Positions 52,081-60,249 of a stretch of DNA of 64,000 bases are shown here, in pieces. Below the pieces are notes generated by a model. That model had not been told where the DNA came from and ran no database searches. It was given only the letters and a program-made list of their open reading frames with translations. Position numbers and translations under genes: made by a program. Numbering within the stretch: the first letter of the stretch is position 1; each line of letters starts with the position of its first letter. Source of the DNA: Pseudactinotalea terrae (GTDB taxonomy: Bacteria; Actinomycetota; Actinomycetes; Actinomycetales; Beutenbergiaceae); contig NZ_WNXZ01000003.1 in NCBI RefSeq assembly GCF_009733845.1, positions 496,001 through 560,000 of the forward strand. Reading direction: 5' to 3'.

Positions 52081-52635
52081 ATGAAGCGCACCATCGCATG
52101 GGTTCTCGGCCTGCTGCTGAGCGCCGTGCTGATCGCACCCGCCAGCGCGGCGCCGGCCCAGGCGGCCGCCCCGTACTGCGGCATCTACTGGGGGTCGCTC
52201 GCCAAGACCGACCCCGGCTACGGCTACCAGGCCTCGCTGCTCGCCGCCCGCGCCGGGCAGCACGCCTGCTACGACCGTCTCGTCCTCGACGTCCGCGGCG
52301 AGATCGACGGCTACGACGTGCGGTACGTCCCGATGGTCTACGCCGACGGCTCCGGGTTCGCCGTCCCGGTGGCCGGCGGCGCGGACCTGCAGATCGTGGT
52401 CCGGGTCCCGATCGTCGACGACGCCGGGCACGTCACCTTCCGGCCCCCGAGCACCAGCCGGATCGTGAACGTCAGCGGCTTCCGCACGTTCGACCAGGTC
52501 GCGCTCGCCGGCTCCTTCGAGGGCCAGACGACGATCGCCCTCGGGGTGCGCGCGCGGTTGCCGTTCCGGGTGTTCGTGCTCGACGGCCCCGGCGACCAGA
52601 CCCGCCTCGTCATCGACGTGGCGCACCGCTGGTAG
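52081..52635 (+). CDS. Secreted AMIN-like domain protein
   Basis: A 184-residue protein with a clear signal peptide (KRTIAWVLGLLLSAVLIAPA, cut near APAQA-AAP) and a beta-rich domain: CYDRLVLDVRGEIDGYDVRYVP, VNVSGFRTFDQVALAGSFEGQTTIALGVRARLPFRVFVLDG, RLVIDVAHRW. This matches the actinobacterial AMIN-like domain, related to cell-wall-binding AMIN domains. Cys33 and Cys63 may form a disulfide. ATG 52081 follows AAGGGGAAG. The long hairpin at 52663 terminates it. Confidence 0.82.
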   Translation: MKRTIAWVLGLLLSAVLIAPASAAPAQAAAPYCGIYWGSLAKTDPGYGYQASLLAARAGQHACYDRLVLDVRGEIDGYDVRYVPMVYADGSGFAVPVAGGADLQIVVRVPIVDDAGHVTFRPPSTSRIVNVSGFRTFDQVALAGSFEGQTTIALGVRARLPFRVFVLDGPGDQTRLVIDVAHRW

Positions 52636-52662
52636 CAGCTCTCGAGCGGCCACCACCCGCCC

Positions 52663-52726
52663 AGTTCGTTCCAGAACGTCGAGGTCGTCGGGAGCACCCG
52701 ACGACCTCGACGTTCTGGAACGAACT
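52663..52726. terminator. Perfect 30-bp hairpin
   Basis: Arms 52663-52692 and 52697-52726 are perfect 30-base reverse complements (beginning AGTTCGTTCCAGAACGTCGA) around an AGCA loop. It lies 28 bases after the stop of the secreted protein gene and 118 bases before the amidase-like gene. It is a very strong terminator-type structure but has no T-run; the perfect, long arms also recall mobile palindromic repeats. Confidence 0.7.
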
Positions 52727-52843
52727 CGGCGCGGGGCTGCCGCCGACGGCGGCGTGTGCGCGAGATCGATGCGGGGCGGTGACGGGCGCGTGACGCGGCC
52801 TCGGCATCGTGGGAGGAAACCCGCGAGGCGAGGAGAGGGAACG

Positions 52844-53704
52844 ATGGTGTCCTCCGAGGAGTCTGTGCTGGACGTGCTCATGCGGCATCCGGTCGCGGAG
52901 TGGGTCCGCCGCAGGCTCGAGGCGGACCCGGCGGCCGGGCCGGGGGATCGTGACGAGTACTTCGACAACTGCACCGACGACGGCATCGCGCGCTGGCGCG
53001 AGGACTTCTTCACGCGCGGGGCGCGGCGGCTGCCGTTCAAGGGCCGAGCCGAGCCCGTTCCGATCGAGGAGAAGACCCACGTCTGCATGCACAACACCGC
53101 GGCCCGGTTCGGCACCGCCCGCTACCAGCGGCGGCCATGGGAGCGGCGCCTCGACGCCGGTGAGCTGCCCGCCGAGCTGGCGGCTCGGTACGGCCTCGCC
53201 GAGCTGGGCCGGGATGCAACCGCGGCGCGGCTCGCGCTGCACGCACGGTTCTGGACGGTCGCCTACCACTGGGTGGTGCTGCGCAACGGCGACGTGCTGT
53301 ACAACAATGAGCCGACGCGCTACACCTTCCACGGCAACGGTGCCAACGCAGCGGCGATCGGGGTGTCCATGGAGGGCATGCTGCCGGCGCGGGAACGAGA
53401 CCGACGCGCTTCTCACGACGCGGCTGACGAGGCGTTCGTCGCGCGGGGTCAGCGGCTGCTGCGGCTGGCTGTGGCGACGACCCGCGCTGCCGGTGCGCCG
53501 CTGACGCACATCACCGCGCACCGGTGCTTCTCGCCCGACCGCCGGGGCGACCCGGGTGAGGCGGCCTGGCGGCAGGTGGTGGTGCCACTGCTCGACGAGC
53601 TCGGGCTCGAGGTCGACTACGGCTTCGCGGAGGCCGGCGGCCGCCCGATCCCGACCGACTGGGACGACAGCGCGACGCACGACTGGGCGGGTCGCGAGGC
53701 CTGA
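52844..53704 (+). CDS. N-acetylmuramoyl-L-alanine amidase-like protein
   Basis: A 286-residue protein of the amidase_2/PGRP-like fold: HVCMHNTAARFG (possible zinc His), AYHWVVLRNGDVLYNNEP, then THITAHRCFSPDRRGDPGEAAWRQVV (second His region). It should cut the amide bond between MurNAc and the peptide of cell wall. There is no signal peptide, so it would need lysis, a holin or another exporter. ATG 52844 follows GAGGAGAGGGAACG. A membrane protein gene follows after 5 bases. It is convergent with the eCIS operon. Confidence 0.7.
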   Translation: MVSSEESVLDVLMRHPVAEWVRRRLEADPAAGPGDRDEYFDNCTDDGIARWREDFFTRGARRLPFKGRAEPVPIEEKTHVCMHNTAARFGTARYQRRPWERRLDAGELPAELAARYGLAELGRDATAARLALHARFWTVAYHWVVLRNGDVLYNNEPTRYTFHGNGANAAAIGVSMEGMLPARERDRRASHDAADEAFVARGQRLLRLAVATTRAAGAPLTHITAHRCFSPDRRGDPGEAAWRQVVVPLLDELGLEVDYGFAEAGGRPIPTDWDDSATHDWAGREA

Positions 53705-53709
53705 CCGCG

Positions 53710-54441
53710 ATGAGCGTGCCCGAGTCCCCGCTGCGCTCGCCGCTGCTGCTCGCCGCACTGATCCTGCTCGCGGTGATGCTCGCTGCCGAGCTCGGTTCGG
53801 CGGCGGTGCTCGCGGGCGCGCCGGTGCCCGGTGTGGTCACCGAGGACCCCGGGGTGCTGGCGGCGCAGCCGCCGGGCCGGGGGATCGGCTACCTCGCGCT
53901 GCTCGACGTGCTGCTGGTGTTCGTGATCGTCCAGTACCTGCTCGCGCTCGTGCTGCCCGGCCGGGTGCAGGGACGGCTGCACGGCATCCTCACGCTGGTG
54001 CTGTCGTTGCTCGTGGCGCTCGCCGCGCTCGGGCTGGCGCTGATCGCGCTGGTCGAGCTGCTGGTCATGGTGTCGCTGTTCTTCTCCGCCCCGTTCGGCA
54101 CGATCGCGTACGTGGCGGTCTGGGGTGGCTTCGCGCGCGCCACCGCTGCCTCGCTGCTCGGGCTGGTCGTGCTGCTCGAGGTGGTGGGGCTGATCCTGCT
54201 GGCGCTCGCGCACCCCCAGCTGCTGGCACGCAAGGGCCTCGTGGTCGTGGCGGTGCTCTCGCTGCTGCTCAAGCTCGTGCTGCTGGTGCTGCACGGTGCG
54301 GTGCCACGGGTGGTGGTCGCGATCACCGACAACATCGGCGCGATCGTCGTCGCCGTGGTCGCGATGGTGGTGGCGATCGTGTTCCTGGTGCTCGCGGTGC
54401 CGTCGATCGTGCGGGTGCTGCGCGTCGACAGGCTGGCGTGA
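53710..54441 (+). CDS. Multi-pass membrane protein, unknown function
   Basis: A 243-residue protein with about six to seven hydrophobic segments (LLLAALILLAVMLAAELGSA, LVFVIVQYLLALVLPG, VLSLLVALAALGLALIALVEL, LGLVVLLEVVGLILLALAHP and more) and hardly any soluble domain. No family was recognised. ATG 53710 follows closely on the amidase-like gene (5 bases), so the two are probably co-expressed; a holin-like or regulatory role is possible but unproven. It is convergent with the eCIS membrane-protein gene, 3 bases away. Confidence 0.65.
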   Translation: MSVPESPLRSPLLLAALILLAVMLAAELGSAAVLAGAPVPGVVTEDPGVLAAQPPGRGIGYLALLDVLLVFVIVQYLLALVLPGRVQGRLHGILTLVLSLLVALAALGLALIALVELLVMVSLFFSAPFGTIAYVAVWGGFARATAASLLGLVVLLEVVGLILLALAHPQLLARKGLVVVAVLSLLLKLVLLVLHGAVPRVVVAITDNIGAIVVAVVAMVVAIVFLVLAVPSIVRVLRVDRLA

Positions 54442-54444
54442 GAA

Positions 54445-54924
54445 TCACCCGCTGGTCACGTCGGTCACCAGCCGGCACTCCGGGGCGCTGCGGAAGGTGA
54501 GCGTGGCGCCGTCGGCCTGGATCGCGATCGACAGCTCGTCACCCTCGGCGAGGGACTCGCTGACGTCGTGGATCTCGACGCCGGCGGCTCCGCAGTCCGT
54601 CAGGCGCACGGTCAGCTGCCGCAGCTCGGGCTGCAGGAACCGTTCGAGGAGCGGTATCGACCAGAACGGCTCGTCGGTCGATGCGGTGCGGATGGTGCAG
54701 CTGCCGAGCAGGCCACCGCTCTGCCCGACCGTGACCGGTTCGCCCGCGAGCGTGCAGCTGCCCGACACCTCCTCGATCCGCAGCGCCCGGCCTGCGACCG
54801 GTGGCTCCCGGTCCTGGTCGTCGATGCTTCCCGCCTCGGGTGCTCGACCGGTCTGGACGACCAGTCCGGCGGCCACCAGCAGGACCAGCAGCAGCGCCAG
54901 CACCACGCCGTGCTCGCGCTTCAT
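54445..54924 (-). CDS. Single-pass membrane protein at the end of the eCIS operon
   Basis: A 159-residue protein with a short cytosolic N-terminus (MKREHG), one membrane segment (VVLALLLVLLVAAGLVV) and an outward beta-rich domain with three cysteines (GSCTLAGEP, GSCTIRT, DCGAAG) plus ECRLVTD at the C-terminus. No family recognised. Its ATG overlaps the stop of the next gene upstream (ATGA). It is the last of three consecutive single-pass membrane proteins read through from the eCIS baseplate genes. Confidence 0.65.
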   Translation of the reverse strand: MKREHGVVLALLLVLLVAAGLVVQTGRAPEAGSIDDQDREPPVAGRALRIEEVSGSCTLAGEPVTVGQSGGLLGSCTIRTASTDEPFWSIPLLERFLQPELRQLTVRLTDCGAAGVEIHDVSESLAEGDELSIAIQADGATLTFRSAPECRLVTDVTSG

Positions 54925-55706
54925 CGCTCCCACAGCTCCACGGACAGCCCGACCGTCGTCGAGGTGACGTCGAGGATCCGCAGCACTGCGACCCGGTCGT
55001 CGTCGACGCCCAGGTCCAGGCACAGCACGCGGCCGTCGATCGGGATCAGGGCGCGCCCCGCGCTGCCGTCCTGGAGCGCGGCCAGGCACGCGGCGCCGTC
55101 CGCGCCGACCGGGCCGGTCGTGACGCCGTCGGGAAAGCCGATGGCCGCGATCAGGCCGAGCTCCCGGATCAGCGTGAGTTCCTCGTCGACGACCTCCACC
55201 GGTTCGGTGTCGGTGAGACGCACGGGGTCGACGAGTGAGCTCGTGCTCCAGCGCGACGACGTCAGGGTGTGCACACCGAAGCCGACACCCAGGCCGAGGA
55301 GAGCGGCTGCCGCGACGATCAGCCAGCGCCGCCACCGCGGTGGCCGCGGGGCCTCGGTCGGGGCGACGACGACGGCCACCGGCGGGCTCACGCCGAACAC
55401 CTCGACACCGCTCGCCTGCGAGGCGAGCCGCAGCTCGAACGGGTACTGACCGGCCGGAGCGCCGAGCGGCAGGTCGATCGTCACCAGGAACTCGTCGGTA
55501 CCGCCCGCCGGGATCGATCGGCCGGGCCGGTCCACCGAGATGGCGTCCGAGCTCGTCCACTCGGCGGGTGTCGGGGCCAGCGCGCTGACCCGGGCGACGA
55601 CGTCGAGCGCCGGCAGGTCGATCGTCCGGACCGCGAACTTCAGCCGGCTGGGCGTCCCCGGGGTGTGCGCGACCGTCGTCTGCTGCGGCTGCACGTCGAT
55701 GCTCAT
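54921..55706 (-). CDS. Membrane-anchored Ig-like domain protein in the eCIS operon
   Basis: A 261-residue protein. Residues ~15-115 look like a CARDB/Ig-like beta domain (IPAGGTDEFLVTIDLPLGAP, AGQYPFELRLASQ). A membrane segment follows (WRRWLIVAAAALLGLGVGFG), then a C-terminal domain with paired cysteines (AACLAALQ, RVLCLDL). Since the N-terminal domain has no signal peptide, it is probably cytosolic with the C-terminus outside. It overlaps both neighbours by 4 bases. Role unknown; an inside-facing Ig-like domain next to the baseplate genes could dock the injection particle. Confidence 0.62.
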   Translation of the reverse strand: MSIDVQPQQTTVAHTPGTPSRLKFAVRTIDLPALDVVARVSALAPTPAEWTSSDAISVDRPGRSIPAGGTDEFLVTIDLPLGAPAGQYPFELRLASQASGVEVFGVSPPVAVVVAPTEAPRPPRWRRWLIVAAAALLGLGVGFGVHTLTSSRWSTSSLVDPVRLTDTEPVEVVDEELTLIRELGLIAAIGFPDGVTTGPVGADGAACLAALQDGSAGRALIPIDGRVLCLDLGVDDDRVAVLRILDVTSTTVGLSVELWER

Positions 55707-56407
55707 GAGACCCTCACCACCGCGATCGTGGGGCGGCCGTCGTCGACGGCGGTGACGAAGACGGCGAACCGAGCGCCGTCCGTGCTCTGCAGGCACGCCA
55801 CCGGTGGGCCGGGCGGCGTGCCCGCGGGCGGCAGCTGCACCTGGGTGCCGACGGCCGGGCAGCCGGCCGGGCCGTCCAGGGCCTGCGCGCCCTCGGCGAT
55901 CGTCAGCGTCGCGGGCGTCCCCGCAGCTCCGGGCACCACGATGATGTCGCGACCCTCGAGCACCACGGTGTCGGGGGTGAAGATGAACGGGCAGAAGACC
56001 GAGATCCCGACGCCGTTCTCGAACGTCCTGGCAGGGTTGGGGAACACGCATCGCGCGCCGAGGTAGATGTAGCCGTTGGTGTCGAGGTCCCACTGGGCCT
56101 GCGCCACGAGGGTCACGGGACCGCCGACGATCGTCGTGACGTCGGCTGCCGGCAGCTCCGAGGCGGCCGGCTCCTCCTCGTCCCCGCCGCCGGTCAGGGC
56201 GACGGCCGCGATGACGCCGGCCGCGACGAGCACGACGACGATGATCGTGATCAGCAGCCATCGCGGTACCCCGGACCGGGCGGTGGGGGCCGCCGCGGCT
56301 GCTGGCTCCACGGGCGCAGCGACGACCTCCGGTGCGGCAGGGGGCGTCGGCGTTGGACCCGGGACGCGATCCGGCGCCGGGTCCGGTGGGGTGGGCGTCG
56401 TGGTCAT
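55703..56407 (-). CDS. Pro-rich, membrane-anchored protein in the eCIS operon
   Basis: A 234-residue protein with a Pro/Thr/Ala-rich N-terminus of ~45 residues, one membrane segment (WLLITIIVVVLVAAGVIAAVAL) and an outer domain with several cysteines (ARCVFPNP, SVFCPFIF, GPAGCPAVG, VACLQST). The layout (disordered inside, TM, Cys-rich outside) resembles actinobacterial Pro-rich membrane regulators. It overlaps its neighbours (ATGA each side). First of the three membrane proteins downstream of the tail-I gene. Confidence 0.62.
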   Translation of the reverse strand: MTTTPTPPDPAPDRVPGPTPTPPAAPEVVAAPVEPAAAAAPTARSGVPRWLLITIIVVVLVAAGVIAAVALTGGGDEEEPAASELPAADVTTIVGGPVTLVAQAQWDLDTNGYIYLGARCVFPNPARTFENGVGISVFCPFIFTPDTVVLEGRDIIVVPGAAGTPATLTIAEGAQALDGPAGCPAVGTQVQLPPAGTPPGPPVACLQSTDGARFAVFVTAVDDGRPTIAVVRVS

Positions 56408-56958
56408 GGCTGCACTCCTGGGTCCGGGCTTGGCGGCTCGTCGGGTGCCGCGGCGACGACGATCTCGGTCGTCACGCACGCAGGCGCCTGGGCGTGCACG
56501 ACGCGCTCGACGACGCCGAGGTGCGGCTGGGCGGCCGCAGGGACGGTCACGACCACGTGGTAGGGCCGCTCCGGCGGGGTGCGGATCTCGAACCCGCGGA
56601 TGCCGGTGGCGAGCTCGAGGAACCCTGTCAGTCCGGTGGCGGTGCCACGCCAGGAGGAGAGGTCGCAGGCGTAGGTCAGCGCGGCGCGCAGGTGCTCGGC
56701 GCCAGGGCCGTACGGTTCGCGGCCCTGCTGCTGCTCGCCCGTGAGCAGCCACTCGGCGTCGAGCCAGCTCGCCAGCGCCGGCAGGTACCGGGACGCGGCG
56801 ATCGAGGGCCGGAAGAACCGGTCGAGATCGGTGAGCACGGCGTCCGGGCGGCGCAGCAGCTCTGCCATCGACCCGATCACGGCGCGCAGCAGCGGGGACG
56901 AGACCGCCGCCCGCTCGAAGGTCTCCGGGAGCATCCGGGTGATGGCGGCCGCGTCCAT
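56404..56958 (-). CDS. eCIS/phage tail protein, tail-I-like baseplate component
   Basis: A 184-residue protein resembling the P2 gpI-like 'phage tail protein domain' family of contractile systems: LDRFFRPSIAASRYLPALASWLDAEW, then GTATGLTGFLELATGIRGFEI. In P2-like and PVC-like particles this protein sits in the baseplate wedge next to the gpJ-like protein. Its ATG shares bases with the stop of the baseplate-J fusion (TGATG), in agreement with the usual J-I gene order. Confidence 0.75.
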   Translation of the reverse strand: MDAAAITRMLPETFERAAVSSPLLRAVIGSMAELLRRPDAVLTDLDRFFRPSIAASRYLPALASWLDAEWLLTGEQQQGREPYGPGAEHLRAALTYACDLSSWRGTATGLTGFLELATGIRGFEIRTPPERPYHVVVTVPAAAQPHLGVVERVVHAQAPACVTTEIVVAAAPDEPPSPDPGVQP

Positions 56959-59456
56959 CACAGGACCTCCACCTCGTGCGAGCCCGAGCAGAACAGCCAC
57001 CCGTCGGGCAGCGTCACCTGCTCGGTGAACTCCTCCGCCGCAGCCGCCTCGTAGCGCTCGTCGGTGGCCGAGTGCCGGTAGACACCGCGGTCGGTCCCCA
57101 CCAGCACCAGGTCCTCCCGGGCGTCGAGGCAGCGCACGGGTTCGAGCAGGAACCCCTCCTCGTCCCGGATCGGCAGGCCGCTGTCGATGCCGGTGCGCAG
57201 CCACCGTTCGCCGTCGGAGCGCTGCTCGAGCGTCAGCACGCCCTGGCTGTAGGAGCCGGCCCGGACCACGCCGTCGACCGCGGCGATCCCCGTGCATCCT
57301 TCACCGGTCCAGCCCTCGCCCACCTGCTCGAACACCGGTTGCGCGGCGTCGCGCAGCATCCGGTAGGGGGCCACGTCGTTCGCCTGGTCCACGGCACCTG
57401 CCCAGAGCACGGTGCCGGTGCCTCGGTACTCGACCGTGAGGACCCGCACGTCGGCGCCCGGCCCCCAGCGCTGGAACGTCTGGGACGCGCCTGCCTGCGC
57501 GGACCCGTAGACCCCGCGCCCGGTCGAGGCCAGTGCCACCTCGGTGGTGCCGCCGCTGCGGCGGTAGGCGACCACGGCGAAGAACCCGAGCTCGGGCTGG
57601 TCGGGCTCGACGACGACCGAGACGGCGGGGACGTCGGGCGCCAGGCCGCTGCGGTAGAGGCCGCGCTCGGTGGCGAGCAGCAGGGTGGGCTGCACGCCGT
57701 CGTCGAGCCAGGCGAGGTCGTGCACACGGAACGGGAAGGTCTGCACCGCCTGCCAGGACTCACCGAGGTCCTGGGAGACGAGGATCGTCGAGGTGCGCTG
57801 GTCGCCGTCGGACCTGATGGTCACCATGGCGACCAGGCCGTGGCGGGCCGGGCCACCCCGGTCGACGTCGCGAGCCGGGTGGGTCCGCACGCACGTGACC
57901 GCGGTCTCGGCCTCGGTGAGCACGAGCGCCTCCCAGCTGTCGCCGTCGTCGCGGCTGCGGAAGACACCCGTGGTGGTGCCCACGAACCAGGTGCGGTCCT
58001 GGTAGCCGTCGCGGGCGATCGAGCGGACCCCGGTGGCGGGGACGTTGTCCACCACCAGCCGCACCCGGCTCACGTGGCTGACGGCCGGCTCGTCGAGCAC
58101 GATGTCGTAGATGTCGGAGGCGAACAGGTCGCGCCCGAACGGCCAGCCGTGCTCGCCCAGCGGGCTGATCGCGCGGTGGAGCCGCTGCACCACACGCTCG
58201 GCGACCGCGTGGGAGTTCTCCTCGGCCCGCACCACCAGCTTCACGCGCGCGGAGACGGTGCGGACGTTCGCCCAGCTCACGATGGTCTCGCTGCCCAGCG
58301 TCTGCCGCAGCCGCAGGTCGCTCTCCACCTCGCGGCGGACCGTCTCGTCCTGGTGGGCGTGCAGCAGCGCGGTGTCCACCCGGGGCTGCTCGATCGTCGG
58401 CACCAGCACGACCTCGACCTCCCCGGGGCGCGCATGCTGCCAGACGGCGGCGCGCGTGATCGCGTGCGCGCGGGCGATCGCCGGGTGGCGGCACGCAGCG
58501 CGCTCGTAGTCCCGCCGCGTCACGCAGCCCGAGGGTGCGTGGATCGCCGCCACGCCGCGCTCGCGGGCGTGCTCCAGCGACTCGGCGGAGGCGCCGCCGG
58601 TCGCAGCCTGCGGATTGGTGACGCTCAGCCCCGGGCGCGCGACGAGCAGCCGCGTGAGGGTGCCCGCCTCGACGTTGCCGGACGCGCCGCCCCCGGTCCA
58701 GTACGAGAGCCGCACCTGGTGGCCTGGGGCCGGGACCGCGGCCGGGTGGCCATCCGCCTCGGCCGGGAACTCGACCAGGCCGGCGGCCCGGTCGACGCCG
58801 ACCGTGCCGCCGGTCTGCGCCGTCGGACCGAACCGCCAGATCCGGAAGCCTCGACCGTCGATCCTCAGGTCGGCCTGGTCCGCGCTCTCGACGGCGACCA
58901 GCAGCTGGTGCGCGCGCGGCGTCGCGGGGTCGGCCGCCTGGAGAGGCACGTGCACCATCGGTGCGTGCCGGGCGACGAACCGCTGGCCGGGCCGCCCGTC
59001 GCCGGTGCCGATCAGCTCGTTCTCGACCCAGCGGGCGTGCACCGCGGGCGCGGTGACGACCAGCTCGCCCGCCGGGATCGTCACGGCGGCGACCGTGGTG
59101 AAGACCGGGGCGTCGCTGCCACCTCCGCCGCTGCCGACCTCGGTGCCGATCGGGATCTCCAGATCCGTCTCGAGCGGCGCCGCGAGCGTGAGCTCGATGC
59201 TCACCTGAGCTGCCACGGGTGGGTCGAGCTGCACCCCGAGGAGGTTGAGCAGCGCGAGGTGCACGTTGCGCGGCACGCGGTTGACCCGGTACGCCAGCGT
59301 GCTCGTCAGGTGCGCGAACACCTCGACCAGCACCATCCCGGGGTCGTTGGGGGAGGTGTCGCTCCAGCTCGGGGCGTGCCGCTGGATCACGGTGCGCGCC
59401 TCCTCGACGAGCTGACCGAAGTCGCGGTCGTCGAGCCTCTCGAAGGGCAGGATCAC
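56958..59456 (-). CDS. Baseplate-J-like wedge protein fused to a BNR-type beta-propeller
   Basis: An 832-residue protein. Residues ~1-480 match the putative baseplate assembly protein family (gpJ/Afp11-12-like): DRDFGQLVEEARTVIQRHAP, SPNDPGMVLVEVFAHLTSTL, TRRDYERAACRHPAIARAHA. Residues ~490-830 are a repeat domain with Asp-box (BNR) motifs SRDDGDSWEAL near 495 and SQDLGESWQAV near 560 and repeated blade-like units (GVFRS, GLYRSG, GVYGSA, GVYRHS). So the wedge carries a sialidase/sortilin-type propeller, which could contact a receptor, sugar or membrane partner. The GTG at 59456 overlaps the gp25 gene's stop. Confidence 0.85.
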   Translation of the reverse strand: MILPFERLDDRDFGQLVEEARTVIQRHAPSWSDTSPNDPGMVLVEVFAHLTSTLAYRVNRVPRNVHLALLNLLGVQLDPPVAAQVSIELTLAAPLETDLEIPIGTEVGSGGGGSDAPVFTTVAAVTIPAGELVVTAPAVHARWVENELIGTGDGRPGQRFVARHAPMVHVPLQAADPATPRAHQLLVAVESADQADLRIDGRGFRIWRFGPTAQTGGTVGVDRAAGLVEFPAEADGHPAAVPAPGHQVRLSYWTGGGASGNVEAGTLTRLLVARPGLSVTNPQAATGGASAESLEHARERGVAAIHAPSGCVTRRDYERAACRHPAIARAHAITRAAVWQHARPGEVEVVLVPTIEQPRVDTALLHAHQDETVRREVESDLRLRQTLGSETIVSWANVRTVSARVKLVVRAEENSHAVAERVVQRLHRAISPLGEHGWPFGRDLFASDIYDIVLDEPAVSHVSRVRLVVDNVPATGVRSIARDGYQDRTWFVGTTTGVFRSRDDGDSWEALVLTEAETAVTCVRTHPARDVDRGGPARHGLVAMVTIRSDGDQRTSTILVSQDLGESWQAVQTFPFRVHDLAWLDDGVQPTLLLATERGLYRSGLAPDVPAVSVVVEPDQPELGFFAVVAYRRSGGTTEVALASTGRGVYGSAQAGASQTFQRWGPGADVRVLTVEYRGTGTVLWAGAVDQANDVAPYRMLRDAAQPVFEQVGEGWTGEGCTGIAAVDGVVRAGSYSQGVLTLEQRSDGERWLRTGIDSGLPIRDEEGFLLEPVRCLDAREDLVLVGTDRGVYRHSATDERYEAAAAEEFTEQVTLPDGWLFCSGSHEVEVL

Positions 59457-59860
59457 GGCTGGTTCCCCCTCAATGGGACGTCGAGCCGCACCTGGTCCGT
59501 CTGTCCGGTCGGCCGGTGCCGGTAGACGACCTGGACCACCAGCACGCCGGCGTCGTCGGGGTCCGCGTCGGCATCGATGCTCAGCAGCTCGGCCTCCGGC
59601 ACCCACCGCGACAGCGCACGCCGTACGTGGTGCATCGCGAGACCGGCTGTGGTGTCGTCGTTGGGGGCGAACGCGAGCTCGCGCAGTCGGCACCCGTAGT
59701 CCGGGCGCATCACCCGTTCGCCCGGCGCCGTGAGCAGCACGAGCAGGATCGCCTGCCGGGTGACCTCGGCACCCTGCCGCATCGCAGCACGCCCGGCGCG
59801 GTCCAGGTGCAGCCCGAGCTGCTCGCTGTCGTCGAGCCCGAAGTGCCAGCCCACGGTCAT
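59453..59860 (-). CDS. gp25-like baseplate wedge protein
   Basis: A 135-residue GPW/gp25-family protein (Afp9-like): AILLVLLTAPGERVMRPDYGCRLRELAF with the conserved GER-x-M-x-P-x-(F/Y)G signature, and DQVRLDVPL at the C-terminus. It joins wedge and hub at the base of the tail. ATG 59860 begins it. It overlaps the baseplate-J gene (GTGA) and follows the small spike-tip candidate by 14 bases. Confidence 0.9.
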   Translation of the reverse strand: MTVGWHFGLDDSEQLGLHLDRAGRAAMRQGAEVTRQAILLVLLTAPGERVMRPDYGCRLRELAFAPNDDTTAGLAMHHVRRALSRWVPEAELLSIDADADPDDAGVLVVQVVYRHRPTGQTDQVRLDVPLRGNQP

Positions 59861-59874
59861 CGCAGCCACCCCTC

Positions 59875-60249
59875 TCACCTGCTGACCCGCAGCGAGTCCT
59901 GGCCTGCACGTGACATCGTCAGGCGGTAGTGGTGCGTCCCCGGCGGGGTGCCGTCGGTGAAGCCCTCGACGTTCTCCAGCACCGCGGGGTGGCCGTCGAC
60001 ACGCACGAAGGCCGAGTGGCCGCGCGGGACCTCGCCGTCGGGCAGCAGCGTCAGGGTCGTCACGCAGGGCGTGACCGCCACGCCGGAGAACGGGCAGCCG
60101 ACGATCTGACGGCCCACCGGGTCGTCGCCGACCAGCATGGGCACGTCGTCGAATCTCACCCACTGCTGCCGTGCCTTCGGTCGCGCGACACCGGGCGGGT
60201 GCGGGCACCCGATCCGCGCGTCGTTCGTGAGCCACCGCAGTCCGGTCAC
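59875..60249 (-). CDS. Small eCIS protein, spike-tip (PAAR-like) candidate
   Basis: A 124-residue protein located between the VgrG-like spike and gp25 genes, where PVC/Afp clusters encode the PAAR-like tip (Afp10). It has Cys/His residues that could bind metal (IGCPHPPG, GCPFSGVAVTPC) and a beta-rich sequence (VRFDDVPMLVGDDPVG). I cannot confirm the PAAR fold, so the call rests mostly on gene order. GTG 60249 overlaps the spike gene's stop (GTGA). Confidence 0.5.
   Translation of the reverse strand: MTGLRWLTNDARIGCPHPPGVARPKARQQWVRFDDVPMLVGDDPVGRQIVGCPFSGVAVTPCVTTLTLLPDGEVPRGHSAFVRVDGHPAVLENVEGFTDGTPPGTHHYRLTMSRAGQDSLRVSR

Noticed and set aside
56976-59525. An 849-residue + strand frame opposite the baseplate-propeller gene
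   Set aside because: It is rich in Gly, Asp, Arg and His, with no domain, and mirrors the codon bias of the real gene on the - strand.
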